Assembly: GCA_034665305.1 (NCBI GenBank)
Contig: JAXDFZ010000008.1
Coordinates: 186,001-250,000, forward strand
Direction: 5' to 3'
DNA from: DASXRU01 sp034665305
Lineage (GTDB): Bacteria; Acidobacteriota; Blastocatellia; Pyrinomonadales; Pyrinomonadaceae
Length of the DNA: 64,000 nt
Part shown: in pieces, positions 1 through 7,629 of the stretch
Layout of the letters: each line of letters opens with the position of its first letter
Position numbering within the stretch: position 1 is the stretch's first letter
Notes under the pieces: model-generated
The model's input: only the letters and a program-made list of their open reading frames with translations
The model's database searches: none
Told to the model about the DNA's origin: nothing
Made by a program: the position numbers and the translations under genes

Positions 1-136
1 CCGTTTGTGCACCGCAAGAAAACAGTCCCTTGGAGTAGATTCTTTTCGCAAATCTGATACTCTAGCGCCATTCAGCAGGCTGCTCCCAGGCCGAAAGTTT
101 AGTGCAGTTCCTATCGGTAAAGAATACTTGGCTATC

Positions 137-1141
137 ATGAGGAATGTTCCCAAGGTAATAAAGGCGGGTTTACTAAGGCTAATTGCCAGTCTGGTTCCGG
201 CAGCTCTCGTCTTTATGCTCGCACCGGGCACTACGCCGGCGCAGTCAACAGATCAGGAAATTCCAACTCCGATCCGCGCCGCCGATCTCAGTGCCGAAAT
301 TCCGGTGCGGGACCTGGGCGATGCGCGCCGGACGCAGCACTTCTTCATATTCACTGGAACGCCGGGCGACCTGATGGTTTCGGTTGAGAGCAGGAACCTC
401 AATGGCGACGTTGACGTGTTCACAGCCGGAAGCTTTCGGCCGCTATTCAAGATCAGTTTATTTGCGAGCGAGGGCGCCAGCAGAACTTCGAAGAGCGTCT
501 ACCTGCGCGCGCGCCAGGATTTAATCCTGCGCGTGGAAGCTCGCAGTCCCAACGACGAACCGGGGACCTACCGCCTGCAATTTGGAGGCTCCTTCGAACC
601 TTTCAGCGGCGAGATCGCGGTTGCTGAAACTCCACCTGAGAGTGACGAGAAGGCGGCGACTACACCCAGGAAGGGCAAGCGCGTTAATGCAGTTGGCGCC
701 CGGATCGATGAGCCGGCATCGGTAGTCGAAGAAAAAGCGGCCGGCGAACAACCCGCGATTGAAACTCCAACACCCGAACCGGCGAAGCCGGAGCCTGCGA
801 AGAGCGCGCGGAACCGCGCAGGTCGGCGCAATCCGCGATCGGCTCGTCCTAAACCTGCACCAAAACCAAAGCCGGCTGAGAGCTCCACGACTGAGGGCGA
901 GGCGAAATCAGCAGAAGCTGCGAAGACCGACGAGCCAGCAGTGCCGCCCGCATCTGAGACGCAAGTTGAATTAGGACCGCGGCTGATCATCGAGACGAAA
1001 GAAGGCGTCAGGATAGAACGCTCGATGAGTACTGTTCGCCGCGTCGTCGTTGATAACGGTCAGATTGTTGTCATTCTCCGGACAGGAAAAATCGAACGAA
1101 CCCCGCTCAATAGCATCGTGAGAATGGCTATTGAGCCATAG
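137..1141 (+). CDS. Secreted hypothetical protein with Pro/Ala/Lys-rich middle
   Basis: The reading frame is open from the window edge, but the ATG at 137 gives a convincing signal peptide (basic MRNVPKVIK start, a hydrophobic run, then an AQS-type cleavage site), so about 334 residues are likely. A folded N-terminal part of about 150 residues after the signal resembles a small beta-rich, pre-peptidase-C-like domain by eye, which is a weak impression. A long low-complexity stretch rich in Pro, Lys, Glu and Ala follows, then a compact C-terminal segment of about 55 residues. The gene is followed at once by a hairpin with a run of eight T residues. No catalytic motif is visible. Function is unknown; an exported structural or adaptor role is inference. 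Confidence 0.7.
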   Translation: MRNVPKVIKAGLLRLIASLVPAALVFMLAPGTTPAQSTDQEIPTPIRAADLSAEIPVRDLGDARRTQHFFIFTGTPGDLMVSVESRNLNGDVDVFTAGSFRPLFKISLFASEGASRTSKSVYLRARQDLILRVEARSPNDEPGTYRLQFGGSFEPFSGEIAVAETPPESDEKAATTPRKGKRVNAVGARIDEPASVVEEKAAGEQPAIETPTPEPAKPEPAKSARNRAGRRNPRSARPKPAPKPKPAESSTTEGEAKSAEAAKTDEPAVPPASETQVELGPRLIIETKEGVRIERSMSTVRRVVVDNGQIVVILRTGKIERTPLNSIVRMAIEP

Positions 1142-1149
1142 CGAGAAAT

Positions 1150-1235
1150 TGTAGGGGCGTCCCTCCGTGGGCGCCCCTTTTTTTTCTATGCGTCCCGACC
1201 GAAAGGGGGCGGCCACGGAGTGCCGCCCCTACAAC
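1150..1235. repeat. Paired REP-like palindrome, family 1 copy 1
   Basis: Two GC-rich hairpins face each other: GTAGGGGCGTCCCTCCGTGG at the left and GGCCACGGAGTGCCGCCCCT at the right. The same arrangement recurs at 4222-4300 and 55024-55092. Each time it begins 5-9 nt after the stop codon of a plus-strand gene. This copy overlaps the last few nucleotides of the scaffold gene on the other strand. Confidence 0.75.
1154..1185 (+). terminator. Hairpin plus T-run terminator, also a REP-like unit
   Basis: A GC-rich palindrome GGGGCG..CGCCCC is followed by eight T, 12 nt after the stop of the upstream gene. This is the form of an intrinsic terminator. It is also the left half of a paired inverted repeat whose right half lies at 1205-1234. 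Confidence 0.7.
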
Positions 1236-1582
1236 GTTAGGGCTGCCTGCAGGACTTCGATCGCCAGCGCGGCGGCATGTTGCTTTCCTGAGGGCAGACC
1301 GCCCAAGGCGCTTACGATCTCCTGACGCGTAAGACGCGCCGCTTCTTCACAACGCATTTCTTGAATCATTTCTGCCAACGCTGAGGCGCAAGCGAGAGTG
1401 GGCGCACATCCGTAGGCCAGAAAACCAACCGCCTCGATCCGGTTATCAACCAAGCGCAGGGAAAGTTCTATGCGATCGCCGCAGACGGGATTTGTTTGCT
1501 CGGCGCGGGCGTTGGCGTTTTCTAAACGACCGGCGTTGCGCGGGTGGGCGATGTGGTCTTTGAAGATTTCGGAGTACGCCAC
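1229..1582 (-). CDS. iscU: IscU/NifU-like Fe-S cluster scaffold, third cysteine absent
   Basis: This U-type scaffold protein of about 117 residues would assemble Fe-S clusters from sulfur delivered by the cysteine desulfurase encoded directly upstream. The GTG at 1582 is chosen because it gives the family start (VAYSEIFKDHIAHPRNAG). It lies just after the desulfurase stop codon, which suggests translational coupling. Ligand cysteines are seen at C34 in NPVCGD and C59 in YGCAP. The third ligand, found in IscU in an LPxxKxHC context, is replaced: here the motif reads LPSGKQHAAALA, so the position after H102 is Ala. Either clusters are held differently or the protein is a specialised paralog. 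The fold assignment is secure; full scaffold activity is not. Confidence 0.85.
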   Translation of the reverse strand: MAYSEIFKDHIAHPRNAGRLENANARAEQTNPVCGDRIELSLRLVDNRIEAVGFLAYGCAPTLACASALAEMIQEMRCEEAARLTRQEIVSALGGLPSGKQHAAALAIEVLQAALTL

Positions 1583-1586
1583 GTGG

Positions 1587-2798
1587 TTAGCGAACGGCTT
1601 CCGCTTCGCGAGCGAGAGGGGATAGGCGGCGTAAGTTCTCAACCGCATGGGTCAACGCCGCCAACGCGTAATCGATGTCTTCGTCGCAATTGTCCTTGCC
1701 AAAGCTGAACCGGATTGCGCCGCGGGCTTTTTCCTCGCTATGGCCCAGGGCGCGAATCACCGGTGACGGTTCCAACGTTCCGGACGAGCAGGCTGAGCCG
1801 GTGGAGACTGCGACGCCCTGCATGTCAAGGTTGATGAGCAACCCTTCGCCTTCGATATAACGGAAAGAGATGTTGGAAATGTGCGGCAAACGTTGCGCCG
1901 GATTGCCATTGAGAACCACATCGGGAATTCTCGTGGCGACCTCGGACTCAAAGCGATCGCGCAAGCGACACGCTTGCCGGTTTCGACCGACCATCTCAGT
2001 CTGCGCCAGTTGGGCGGCATGACCGAAAGCGACGATGAGCGGCACCGCTTCGGTTCCCGCGCGGCGCTCACGCTCCTGATGGCCGCCAATGCTCAGCGGC
2101 AGCAGCCGCACGCCGCGCCGCACGTAAAGCGCGCCGATGCCCTTCGGCGCATAGATTTTATGAGCGGAGAGTGTAAGCAAATCGCAGCCGATTGATTCGA
2201 CATCAATTTCCAACCGGCCGGCGGCCTGCACGGCGTCGGTATGAAACCACAAATGTTTGCGCCCGCCGCCGCGTTGTTCGCGAACCAACTCGCCGACTTC
2301 GGCAACTGGCTGGACGGTGCCGATTTCATTATTGGCCATCATCAGGGAAATGAGCACGGTGTCATCCCGCAAAGACGCGCGCACATCTTCAGTCCTGACT
2401 ATGCCGTCGTCGTAAACAGGCAGGCGAGTAATTTGCCATCCGCGCTTTTCCAGTGCGGCGCAGATTCCGCGCACCGACGAGTGTTCAATCGCCGAGGTGA
2501 TGATGTGACGGCCGTGGGGCACAGCGCTTTCGCAAAGACCGCGAACGGCCAGGTTGTTCGCCTCCGTGCCGCCGGAAACAAACACAATCTCATTGGGCCG
2601 GGAACCAATCATGGCGGCAACTTCGCGTCGGGCCCGGTCGACTGCTGCCCGCGCCTGTTGCCCGAAGAAGTGCACGCTCGAGGGATTCCCGAAGTTTTCA
2701 GTGAGATACGGCAGCATCGCCTGGAGCACGAGGGAATCCACCGGAGTGGTGGCGCTGTGATCGAGGTAGACCCGACGAATGTTGTTCGTTAAGCTCAC
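1587..2798 (-). CDS. iscS: Cysteine desulfurase (IscS/NifS class)
   Basis: This PLP enzyme converts cysteine to alanine and passes persulfide sulfur to Fe-S assembly and other sulfur acceptors. The 403-residue length is normal. The start VYLDHSATTP, the PLP-binding Lys at about residue 214 in LSAHKIYAPKG, and the active-site Cys at about 337 in GSACSSG are all present; the mobile-loop form is that of group I desulfurases. The start is a GTG at 2798, close to a repeat array in the 5' region. The scaffold gene follows after a few bases, forming a two-gene Fe-S unit. It could also feed the thiS/thiG pathway encoded in this window; that is inference. Confidence 0.95.
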   Translation of the reverse strand: MSLTNNIRRVYLDHSATTPVDSLVLQAMLPYLTENFGNPSSVHFFGQQARAAVDRARREVAAMIGSRPNEIVFVSGGTEANNLAVRGLCESAVPHGRHIITSAIEHSSVRGICAALEKRGWQITRLPVYDDGIVRTEDVRASLRDDTVLISLMMANNEIGTVQPVAEVGELVREQRGGGRKHLWFHTDAVQAAGRLEIDVESIGCDLLTLSAHKIYAPKGIGALYVRRGVRLLPLSIGGHQERERRAGTEAVPLIVAFGHAAQLAQTEMVGRNRQACRLRDRFESEVATRIPDVVLNGNPAQRLPHISNISFRYIEGEGLLINLDMQGVAVSTGSACSSGTLEPSPVIRALGHSEEKARGAIRFSFGKDNCDEDIDYALAALTHAVENLRRLSPLAREAEAVR

Positions 2799-2800
2799 GT

Positions 2801-2945
2801 CTCGGTTTCAGGTCTCAGGTCTCAGGTCTCAGTCTCAAGGTGTCAGGTTTCGGGTTTCAAGTTCAAAAGGCATATCCGGTTTTTGTAACCTGAGACCTGA
2901 AACCTGAAACCTGAGACCTAAGACCTCAGGCTTAGCCTGAGACCG
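2801..2945. repeat. Inverted pair of degenerate 7-bp repeats (AGGTCTC type)
   Basis: The left arm, about 2801-2864, consists of variants of AGGTCTC/AGGTTTC in tandem. The right arm, about 2886-2945, is the same series on the opposite strand (CTGAGACC/CTGAAACC). Together they could form a long imperfect hairpin of about 60 bp per arm. The remaining intergenic sequence, 2946-3187, shows no gene or clear promoter. Confidence 0.8.
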
Positions 2946-3187
2946 ACCAACGGTACGCACGAAAACGGCATCTGATGCTCCATCTGGAGTGCCACCTGAG
3001 AGGCCAGGCGCTGACTTTGCTTAGTTTCTCGTTGGAGTCTAGGGTGCGCCAGCCGGAGCGTCAAGCGGCACGAAAATTGATAAGACTGTTGTCAGGGCTG
3101 GAGTGTGGCTGCCGTTGTAGTCAACCTCGCTAAAATCCGGCGGCAGGGCGGCGCGGCCGTTTCTCGCGAATTAAGAAAGGAATTCCT

Positions 3188-4216
3188 ATGAGGCGAATGA
3201 CAAGTTTGTTGGTCCTGAGTTTTGCTTTGGTGCTGTCGGCGCTGCCGGCCGGTTTCGGCGCCGGCGTAACTTTCGCTCAGGATCAGGCAGGATCGGGAGC
3301 GCTGGTGCGTGGCTACCGGACCGGATATTCCGACGGCTATGCGGCCGGTTATCAGGATTCCGCGCAGAAGGCGGCGCGCGACTATCGCAACAAGGAAGAA
3401 TACGTTGCCGGCAACCGCAGCTATCTGTCGACCTATGGCTCAATTGAAGACTACAAAGACGGATTTCAACAGGGATTCGAAAGCGGATACAACGCGGGTT
3501 TCGATCGCCGCGCCTTTGATTCGACGATCCCGAGTTCGTTGACGCGACGCGACAATTCAACGACCGCGCCGGTTGCTGCCGATGACGCCGACAACTCGGC
3601 CAGCGGCACCGCCGGCAATTCGCAGGTCAATCCAGCTCAGGACAACAATGCGCCGGTTGGCGTCGCTGCGGGGACCATCAATATACCGCGCGATACGGTG
3701 ATGCGGGTCGAGCTGTTGACGAACCTATCTACGGACGCAACTCAGCGCGGTGACCGTTTTCAAGCGCGCGTGATCGAGCCGGCGGAATACTCCGGCGCAA
3801 TCCTTGATGGCCGTGTGACGCAAGTCAAACGAGCCGGGCGAGTCAAAGGCTCGGCACAATTGCAACTATCTTTCGAACAGATTCGCTTGACGGATAATCG
3901 TTGGACGCCCTTGAGCGCTCAGGTGATCGAAGTTATTCACAGCAATACCAGCCAGGGCGTCGGCGATGTCGACTCCGAGGGCGGTGTGCGCGGCCAGAAC
4001 ACCACCAAACGTGATGTCACGAAGGTGGGCGCCGCCACAGGCATCGGCGCGTTGATCGGAGCGATTGCCGGCGGTGGCAAGGGTGCTGCGATTGGCGCCG
4101 CGATTGGCGCCGGGGTTGGAACAGCGGGAGTCATCACGGACGATGGCGAGGACATCTACCTGCGCCAAGGGCAGGAATTGAGAATCCGTACGGCTCGTGA
4201 CGCGACGATCGGTTAA
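3188..4216 (+). CDS. Secreted hypothetical protein with glycine-zipper C-terminus
   Basis: The gene starts with ATG behind an AGAAAGGAA ribosome binding site and encodes a signal peptide ending near FAQD. The mature N-terminus (about residues 40-115) is rich in Tyr and Gly, with repeated GYxxGY / GFxxGF pairs spaced like the YXXGY repeats of some envelope proteins. A middle domain of about 100 residues follows and is probably beta-rich. The segment near residues 280-315 is a glycine zipper (GIGALIGAIAGG, GAAIGAAIGAG) of the kind that packs in membranes, followed by a short tail. An outer-membrane or periplasmic structural role is inferred from composition only. No enzymatic motif is visible. 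Confidence 0.75.
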   Translation: MRRMTSLLVLSFALVLSALPAGFGAGVTFAQDQAGSGALVRGYRTGYSDGYAAGYQDSAQKAARDYRNKEEYVAGNRSYLSTYGSIEDYKDGFQQGFESGYNAGFDRRAFDSTIPSSLTRRDNSTTAPVAADDADNSASGTAGNSQVNPAQDNNAPVGVAAGTINIPRDTVMRVELLTNLSTDATQRGDRFQARVIEPAEYSGAILDGRVTQVKRAGRVKGSAQLQLSFEQIRLTDNRWTPLSAQVIEVIHSNTSQGVGDVDSEGGVRGQNTTKRDVTKVGAATGIGALIGAIAGGGKGAAIGAAIGAGVGTAGVITDDGEDIYLRQGQELRIRTARDATIG

Positions 4217-4221
4217 GCTTT

Positions 4222-4300
4222 GTACGGGCGGCACTCCTGGCTGCCCTCTTGTAGATTGATATGATAAAGAAGGGGCGGCCACGGAGTGCCGCCCCTACAA
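4222..4300. repeat. Paired REP-like palindrome, family 1 copy 2
   Basis: The left unit (about 4222-4246) and right unit (about 4272-4300, GGGGCGGCCACGGAGTGCCG) are inverted copies separated by a short AT-rich spacer. The element begins about 6 nt after the stop of the preceding gene, as in the other two copies. Confidence 0.75.
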
Positions 4301-4402
4301 CTTTTGCGACGCGGGGACGAGGCCAGGCAGGCATCATGCTAAACTGATCTCGTTCCCGCTTTTCAATTTCATACGTTATATCGCAGTGACAGGAAGAGAG
4401 CC

Positions 4403-5206
4403 GTGGCGCAGGCCCTGATTACGCTGTTAACTGACTTTGGCACGGCCGATTATTTTGTCGGCGCCATGAAGGGCGTAATTCTTTCAACCTGTTCTTCCGC
4501 CCGCATCATCGACATCACGCATGAAGTGCCGGCCCAGGATATTCAGAGCGCTGCCTTCACCCTCCTGGCGTCGTACGAATCTTTTCCTGTTGGGACCATT
4601 CATGTGGCAGTAGTCGACCCGGGTGTCGGCTCGGCGCGCCGCGGAATCATAGGTAAATGCGCGGAACAAATATTTGTGGGGCCTGACAATGGCATCTTCA
4701 ATTACGTGTTCCAACGTGAGGCGCCCGCACGGGTATTCAACATTCAAAACGAAGAGTTTTTTCGCCGGCCGGTGAGCGCGACCTTTCATGGCCGCGACAT
4801 CTTCGCTCCGGTAGCAGCCGCGTTGGCGAACGGCGTGGAGGCCACTCAGTTAGGGTCGGAAATTTCTGATTGGGTGCGACTGGAACCGCTGGCGCCGGTG
4901 CGACGCGGAAAGGGAACAATTGAGGGCCGCGTTCTTCATATAGATCGCTTCGGTAATTGCATTACTAATTTCACTGACGAAGATGTGACTGAGGAGAATA
5001 AGTCCAACGGCGCGCTGCTGATCAATGGAAGACGCATTAGCTCGTTTCGAAGGTTCTTTGCTGAGAAGGAAACGACTGGCGACGGCGGGTTGTTTGCTAT
5101 TACGGGTAGCGCTGGTTTTCTGGAGATTGCCGCAAGAAACCTATCAGCAGCACAAATCCTTAACGCCAAAGTAGGCCAGACGGTTTTGTTCAGCGAGAAG
5201 GATTGA
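4403..5206 (+). CDS. SAM hydroxide adenosyltransferase (DUF62 family)
   Basis: The family cleaves S-adenosylmethionine with water/hydroxide to give adenosine and methionine and is related to SAM chlorinases and fluorinases. Diagnostic features are the N-terminal LLTDFGTADYFVGAMKG block with its Asp, the DITHEVP segment, VVDPGVGS, and the C-terminal barrel with DRFGNCITN. The 267-residue length is that of the family. The start is GTG at 4403 behind AGGAAGAGAG. The physiological purpose of SAM hydrolysis in these bacteria is not established. The neighbours do not form an operon with it, so context adds little. Confidence 0.92.
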   Translation: MAQALITLLTDFGTADYFVGAMKGVILSTCSSARIIDITHEVPAQDIQSAAFTLLASYESFPVGTIHVAVVDPGVGSARRGIIGKCAEQIFVGPDNGIFNYVFQREAPARVFNIQNEEFFRRPVSATFHGRDIFAPVAAALANGVEATQLGSEISDWVRLEPLAPVRRGKGTIEGRVLHIDRFGNCITNFTDEDVTEENKSNGALLINGRRISSFRRFFAEKETTGDGGLFAITGSAGFLEIAARNLSAAQILNAKVGQTVLFSEKD

Positions 5207-5240
5207 ACGAGCGGCCGCGTTGACTTGCCTCAGGCGCACT

Positions 5241-6467
5241 TCAGAAGATGACTACCATAGAGCCCACCGGAATCTCATCGTAGAGTTTGTCGATATCGGA
5301 GAGGTGCATTACTACACAACCCCACGATAGATGCCGCGGACCGGCATTGTCCCACTCGCGAATCCAACCGTGAAATCCGATCCCACCACCGAGCCCTGTA
5401 TTCTCAAGCGTCGGAGCACGCAATCCCCACTGTTTTGCAATTGAGGCTTGCTGGGCAGCCGTGACGAGCCCCGCCGTTTTTCCCCTCTCAGCATCGAACG
5501 CATTGGGGTAGTTGATCTTGAGCCAGTGGCCGCCATAGTAAGCTCCATACGGCCCATCAAAGTTACCTGAATGTTTTTGAATGACGTAATACATGCCGGT
5601 CGGCGTCTTGTTGTCGCCCTGGATCTGTTTCGACCCGTGACCCTGGCCGAGACTGATGTCGTATTCACCCGCCATCTTGCCACTCTTATAGAAGCGCATC
5701 TTGTAAGTGCCCTGGTCAATCAGTAGCAGCGCAGCTTCGCGTTGCGGCACCGGCAGGTTGCGGTGCGCGTTGATGAAAGGCGAAGGCGCCGTATAGTTTT
5801 CCTTAATCCAGGCAACGTCCTTGCCGTTGGACGAAGGCCAGTAAGTTGGAGCTAAGGATCGATCCCAGCGCAACTCCAGGTGCAAATGCGGTGCGAAAAG
5901 TTTGTCAGGATCCTGGCCCACCGTGCCAATCACCTGACGGCGTTGCACAGTTTCACCAGCGTGGGTCCTGATGTCATGCAGGTGGGCGTAAAGAGAACGG
6001 ATTTGTTTCTTTTCGTTGTTCTCATAGAACAGGTGATCGATCATTACCACGTTGCCCCATAGTTTTCCGCAGAATCCGGCGAAGGCAACTCGGCCGGCGG
6101 CCACAGCGTGTACATCCTGGCCCAGGTCGGCTTCCGCCGCACCGAGGCCGCTCCAATCTTCAGCGGTATGAATTCCGTAGCTGTATTTTTTGGCGAAGGG
6201 AACCGCGACGTACCATCCCGGGTAAATTTTTCCGGTGGCCTTTTCCTGGTAAGGACCCTTGCCGTTGGCGTCGCCAACCGCGAAATCGAAACCGTCGGCT
6301 GCAGGGAACTCAGTTTCTAAGTAGCCGGCAAGGGTAGTTGCCGAGGGTTTGCTTGCGCGACCCTGCGGCGTCGAATTCGATTGTTTGGGTTTCTGCGAAC
6401 AGGAGCAAAGGGCGCACAGCGAAGCCAGGACTGCCGAAAGAATTAGAAGCCGGCGTGGGAAGTTGAT
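5241..6467 (-). CDS. Lipoprotein-like LytM (M23) endopeptidase fused to L,D-transpeptidase
   Basis: This probable cell-wall enzyme of about 408 residues has two catalytic domains. The N-terminus has a lipoprotein-like signal (basic NFPRR, hydrophobic run, LCSC). The M23 domain carries the zinc motif HxxxD at residues 100-104 (HTAED) and the HxH pair at 194-196 (HLH). A YkuD-type L,D-transpeptidase domain follows, with the conserved His near 366 (GFHGW) and the nucleophile Cys near 384 (SWGCV). Starting at the GTG 6104 would remove the first zinc ligands. The frame is open back to a TAG at 6471-6473 with no ATG, GTG or TTG in between. An AUC codon at 6467 sits 7 nt after GGGAAAGG, so a non-canonical AUC start is proposed. 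Confidence 0.85.
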   Translation of the reverse strand: MNFPRRLLILSAVLASLCALCSCSQKPKQSNSTPQGRASKPSATTLAGYLETEFPAADGFDFAVGDANGKGPYQEKATGKIYPGWYVAVPFAKKYSYGIHTAEDWSGLGAAEADLGQDVHAVAAGRVAFAGFCGKLWGNVVMIDHLFYENNEKKQIRSLYAHLHDIRTHAGETVQRRQVIGTVGQDPDKLFAPHLHLELRWDRSLAPTYWPSSNGKDVAWIKENYTAPSPFINAHRNLPVPQREAALLLIDQGTYKMRFYKSGKMAGEYDISLGQGHGSKQIQGDNKTPTGMYYVIQKHSGNFDGPYGAYYGGHWLKINYPNAFDAERGKTAGLVTAAQQASIAKQWGLRAPTLENTGLGGGIGFHGWIREWDNAGPRHLSWGCVVMHLSDIDKLYDEIPVGSMVVIF

Positions 6468-6489
6468 GTTCTAACCTTTCCCGAATACC

Positions 6490-7431
6490 TCACGAGCTGG
6501 AGTGGGCCAGCGCCTCGATGAGGAAGTTCTCAAACAGGATCCGCCCGTCACGCGATTCGTTCTGGTGTTCCCAGCGGGTCCGGCTGCGGTGCCAATCTTC
6601 GAAAGACTTTTCCAGGTGGAATTGCACGGTGTAGATCAGCTGATCCTGATCGCGCTTAACCATCATTTGATTGCGGCATAGGTAGGAAGTGGCCAGGAGC
6701 TTGTAGCCTGCGGGCACACGGTCAAGTTGCAGACCATGGTTTTGCCAGACGCGTAGGATGCGGCCCTCTTTCGTGTAGTCCTGCCACAACTCTGAACGCG
6801 GATCGGTCATGCCGCGAAAGATAGGATCCTCGGGCTCGGTGATGCGAATGAACCGGTACTGATATTCGATCTGGCGGTTCTCGCGCTCTTCGTGCTGTTC
6901 GCGATTGCTCAAGGTCACCACGTTCGCGCCAAAACTAAGGCCGATCAATTGATGCCCACCGCAAATACCAAGGGTCGGGATGCGCGTCGCGTGTATGAAT
7001 TCCGAAAAGACGTCAAGGATTTCAGGATTGTAATAGTCAAAGTCTCGCAGCGTCCCGCTCAGGACAATGGCATCGGGACGAAACTCTGCGGCGGCTGCGG
7101 CGACGGCAGAGACGTGAGCAATCCTGGTGTGCGGTATTTTTACGAGGCGTCCCACGTTGCTGACGATATTCTGTAGCGCCAGCGTCGCGATCTGGCGTTC
7201 GCGATTCAGATGCGAAGCCACATCGACGCCCCACTCCCGCCGGGCCACGTCCGAAAGATCGTCTTCGTCGCGCAGCAGATCGTCGACGATCAGTACGCGC
7301 GCCTCTTCGATCTGTTTCTCGATCGGCTCGTAACGGCAAAAATTTCGCTGGTTAAACGGGAAGGGCAGTGCATCGGGCGCGTCGAGGTTCTGCATTTGGT
7401 TCGAGTGAATCTCCTGAAGTTCCTGAGTCAT
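6490..7431 (-). CDS. Class I glutamine amidotransferase-like protein
   Basis: This is a 313-residue protein with a class I amidotransferase domain. The nucleophile elbow GICGGHQ has its Cys at about residue 157, and the His-x-Glu of the triad is in QFHLEKS at about 272-274. About 110 residues precede the core and include an Asp/Glu-rich VDDLLRDEDD segment. The domain would release ammonia from glutamine, but no synthetase partner is encoded next to it, so the acceptor reaction is unknown. The start is ATG at 7431. The gene lies between two genes of unrelated function. Confidence 0.8.
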   Translation of the reverse strand: MTQELQEIHSNQMQNLDAPDALPFPFNQRNFCRYEPIEKQIEEARVLIVDDLLRDEDDLSDVARREWGVDVASHLNRERQIATLALQNIVSNVGRLVKIPHTRIAHVSAVAAAAAEFRPDAIVLSGTLRDFDYYNPEILDVFSEFIHATRIPTLGICGGHQLIGLSFGANVVTLSNREQHEERENRQIEYQYRFIRITEPEDPIFRGMTDPRSELWQDYTKEGRILRVWQNHGLQLDRVPAGYKLLATSYLCRNQMMVKRDQDQLIYTVQFHLEKSFEDWHRSRTRWEHQNESRDGRILFENFLIEALAHSSS

Positions 7432-7596
7432 AATTCTCTAATATTCTATCACGCACCACGCTGTTTTGTGTTCTGCTTAAACACTGGGGTAGTCTCCTAA
7501 TCTGAAAAGCACCGGCGCCTTTATGACGTGGCGATTGTCCGATTAAATTCAAGTGCCAGCGCACATAGCAGGTGAGTAGCCTCTAAACGAAGAGAG

Positions 7597-7629
7597 GCCC
7601 CCCCCCACTCTACCGCAGGCGCTTCTGAT
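7597..7629. repeat. C9 tract next to a degenerate MITE end
   Basis: Nine C residues at 7598-7606 are followed by TACCGCAGGCGCTTCTGA, which resembles the right end of the elements at 34499-34647 and 49313-49476 (TACCGCAGGCGGTTCTGAC). It lies directly downstream of the repeat-protein gene. It looks like a decayed remnant. Confidence 0.5.

Noticed and set aside
7597..7606. C9 tract as a phase-variation switch
   Set aside because: It lies outside coding sequence downstream of a gene and beside a decayed MITE end, so a switch cannot be supported.
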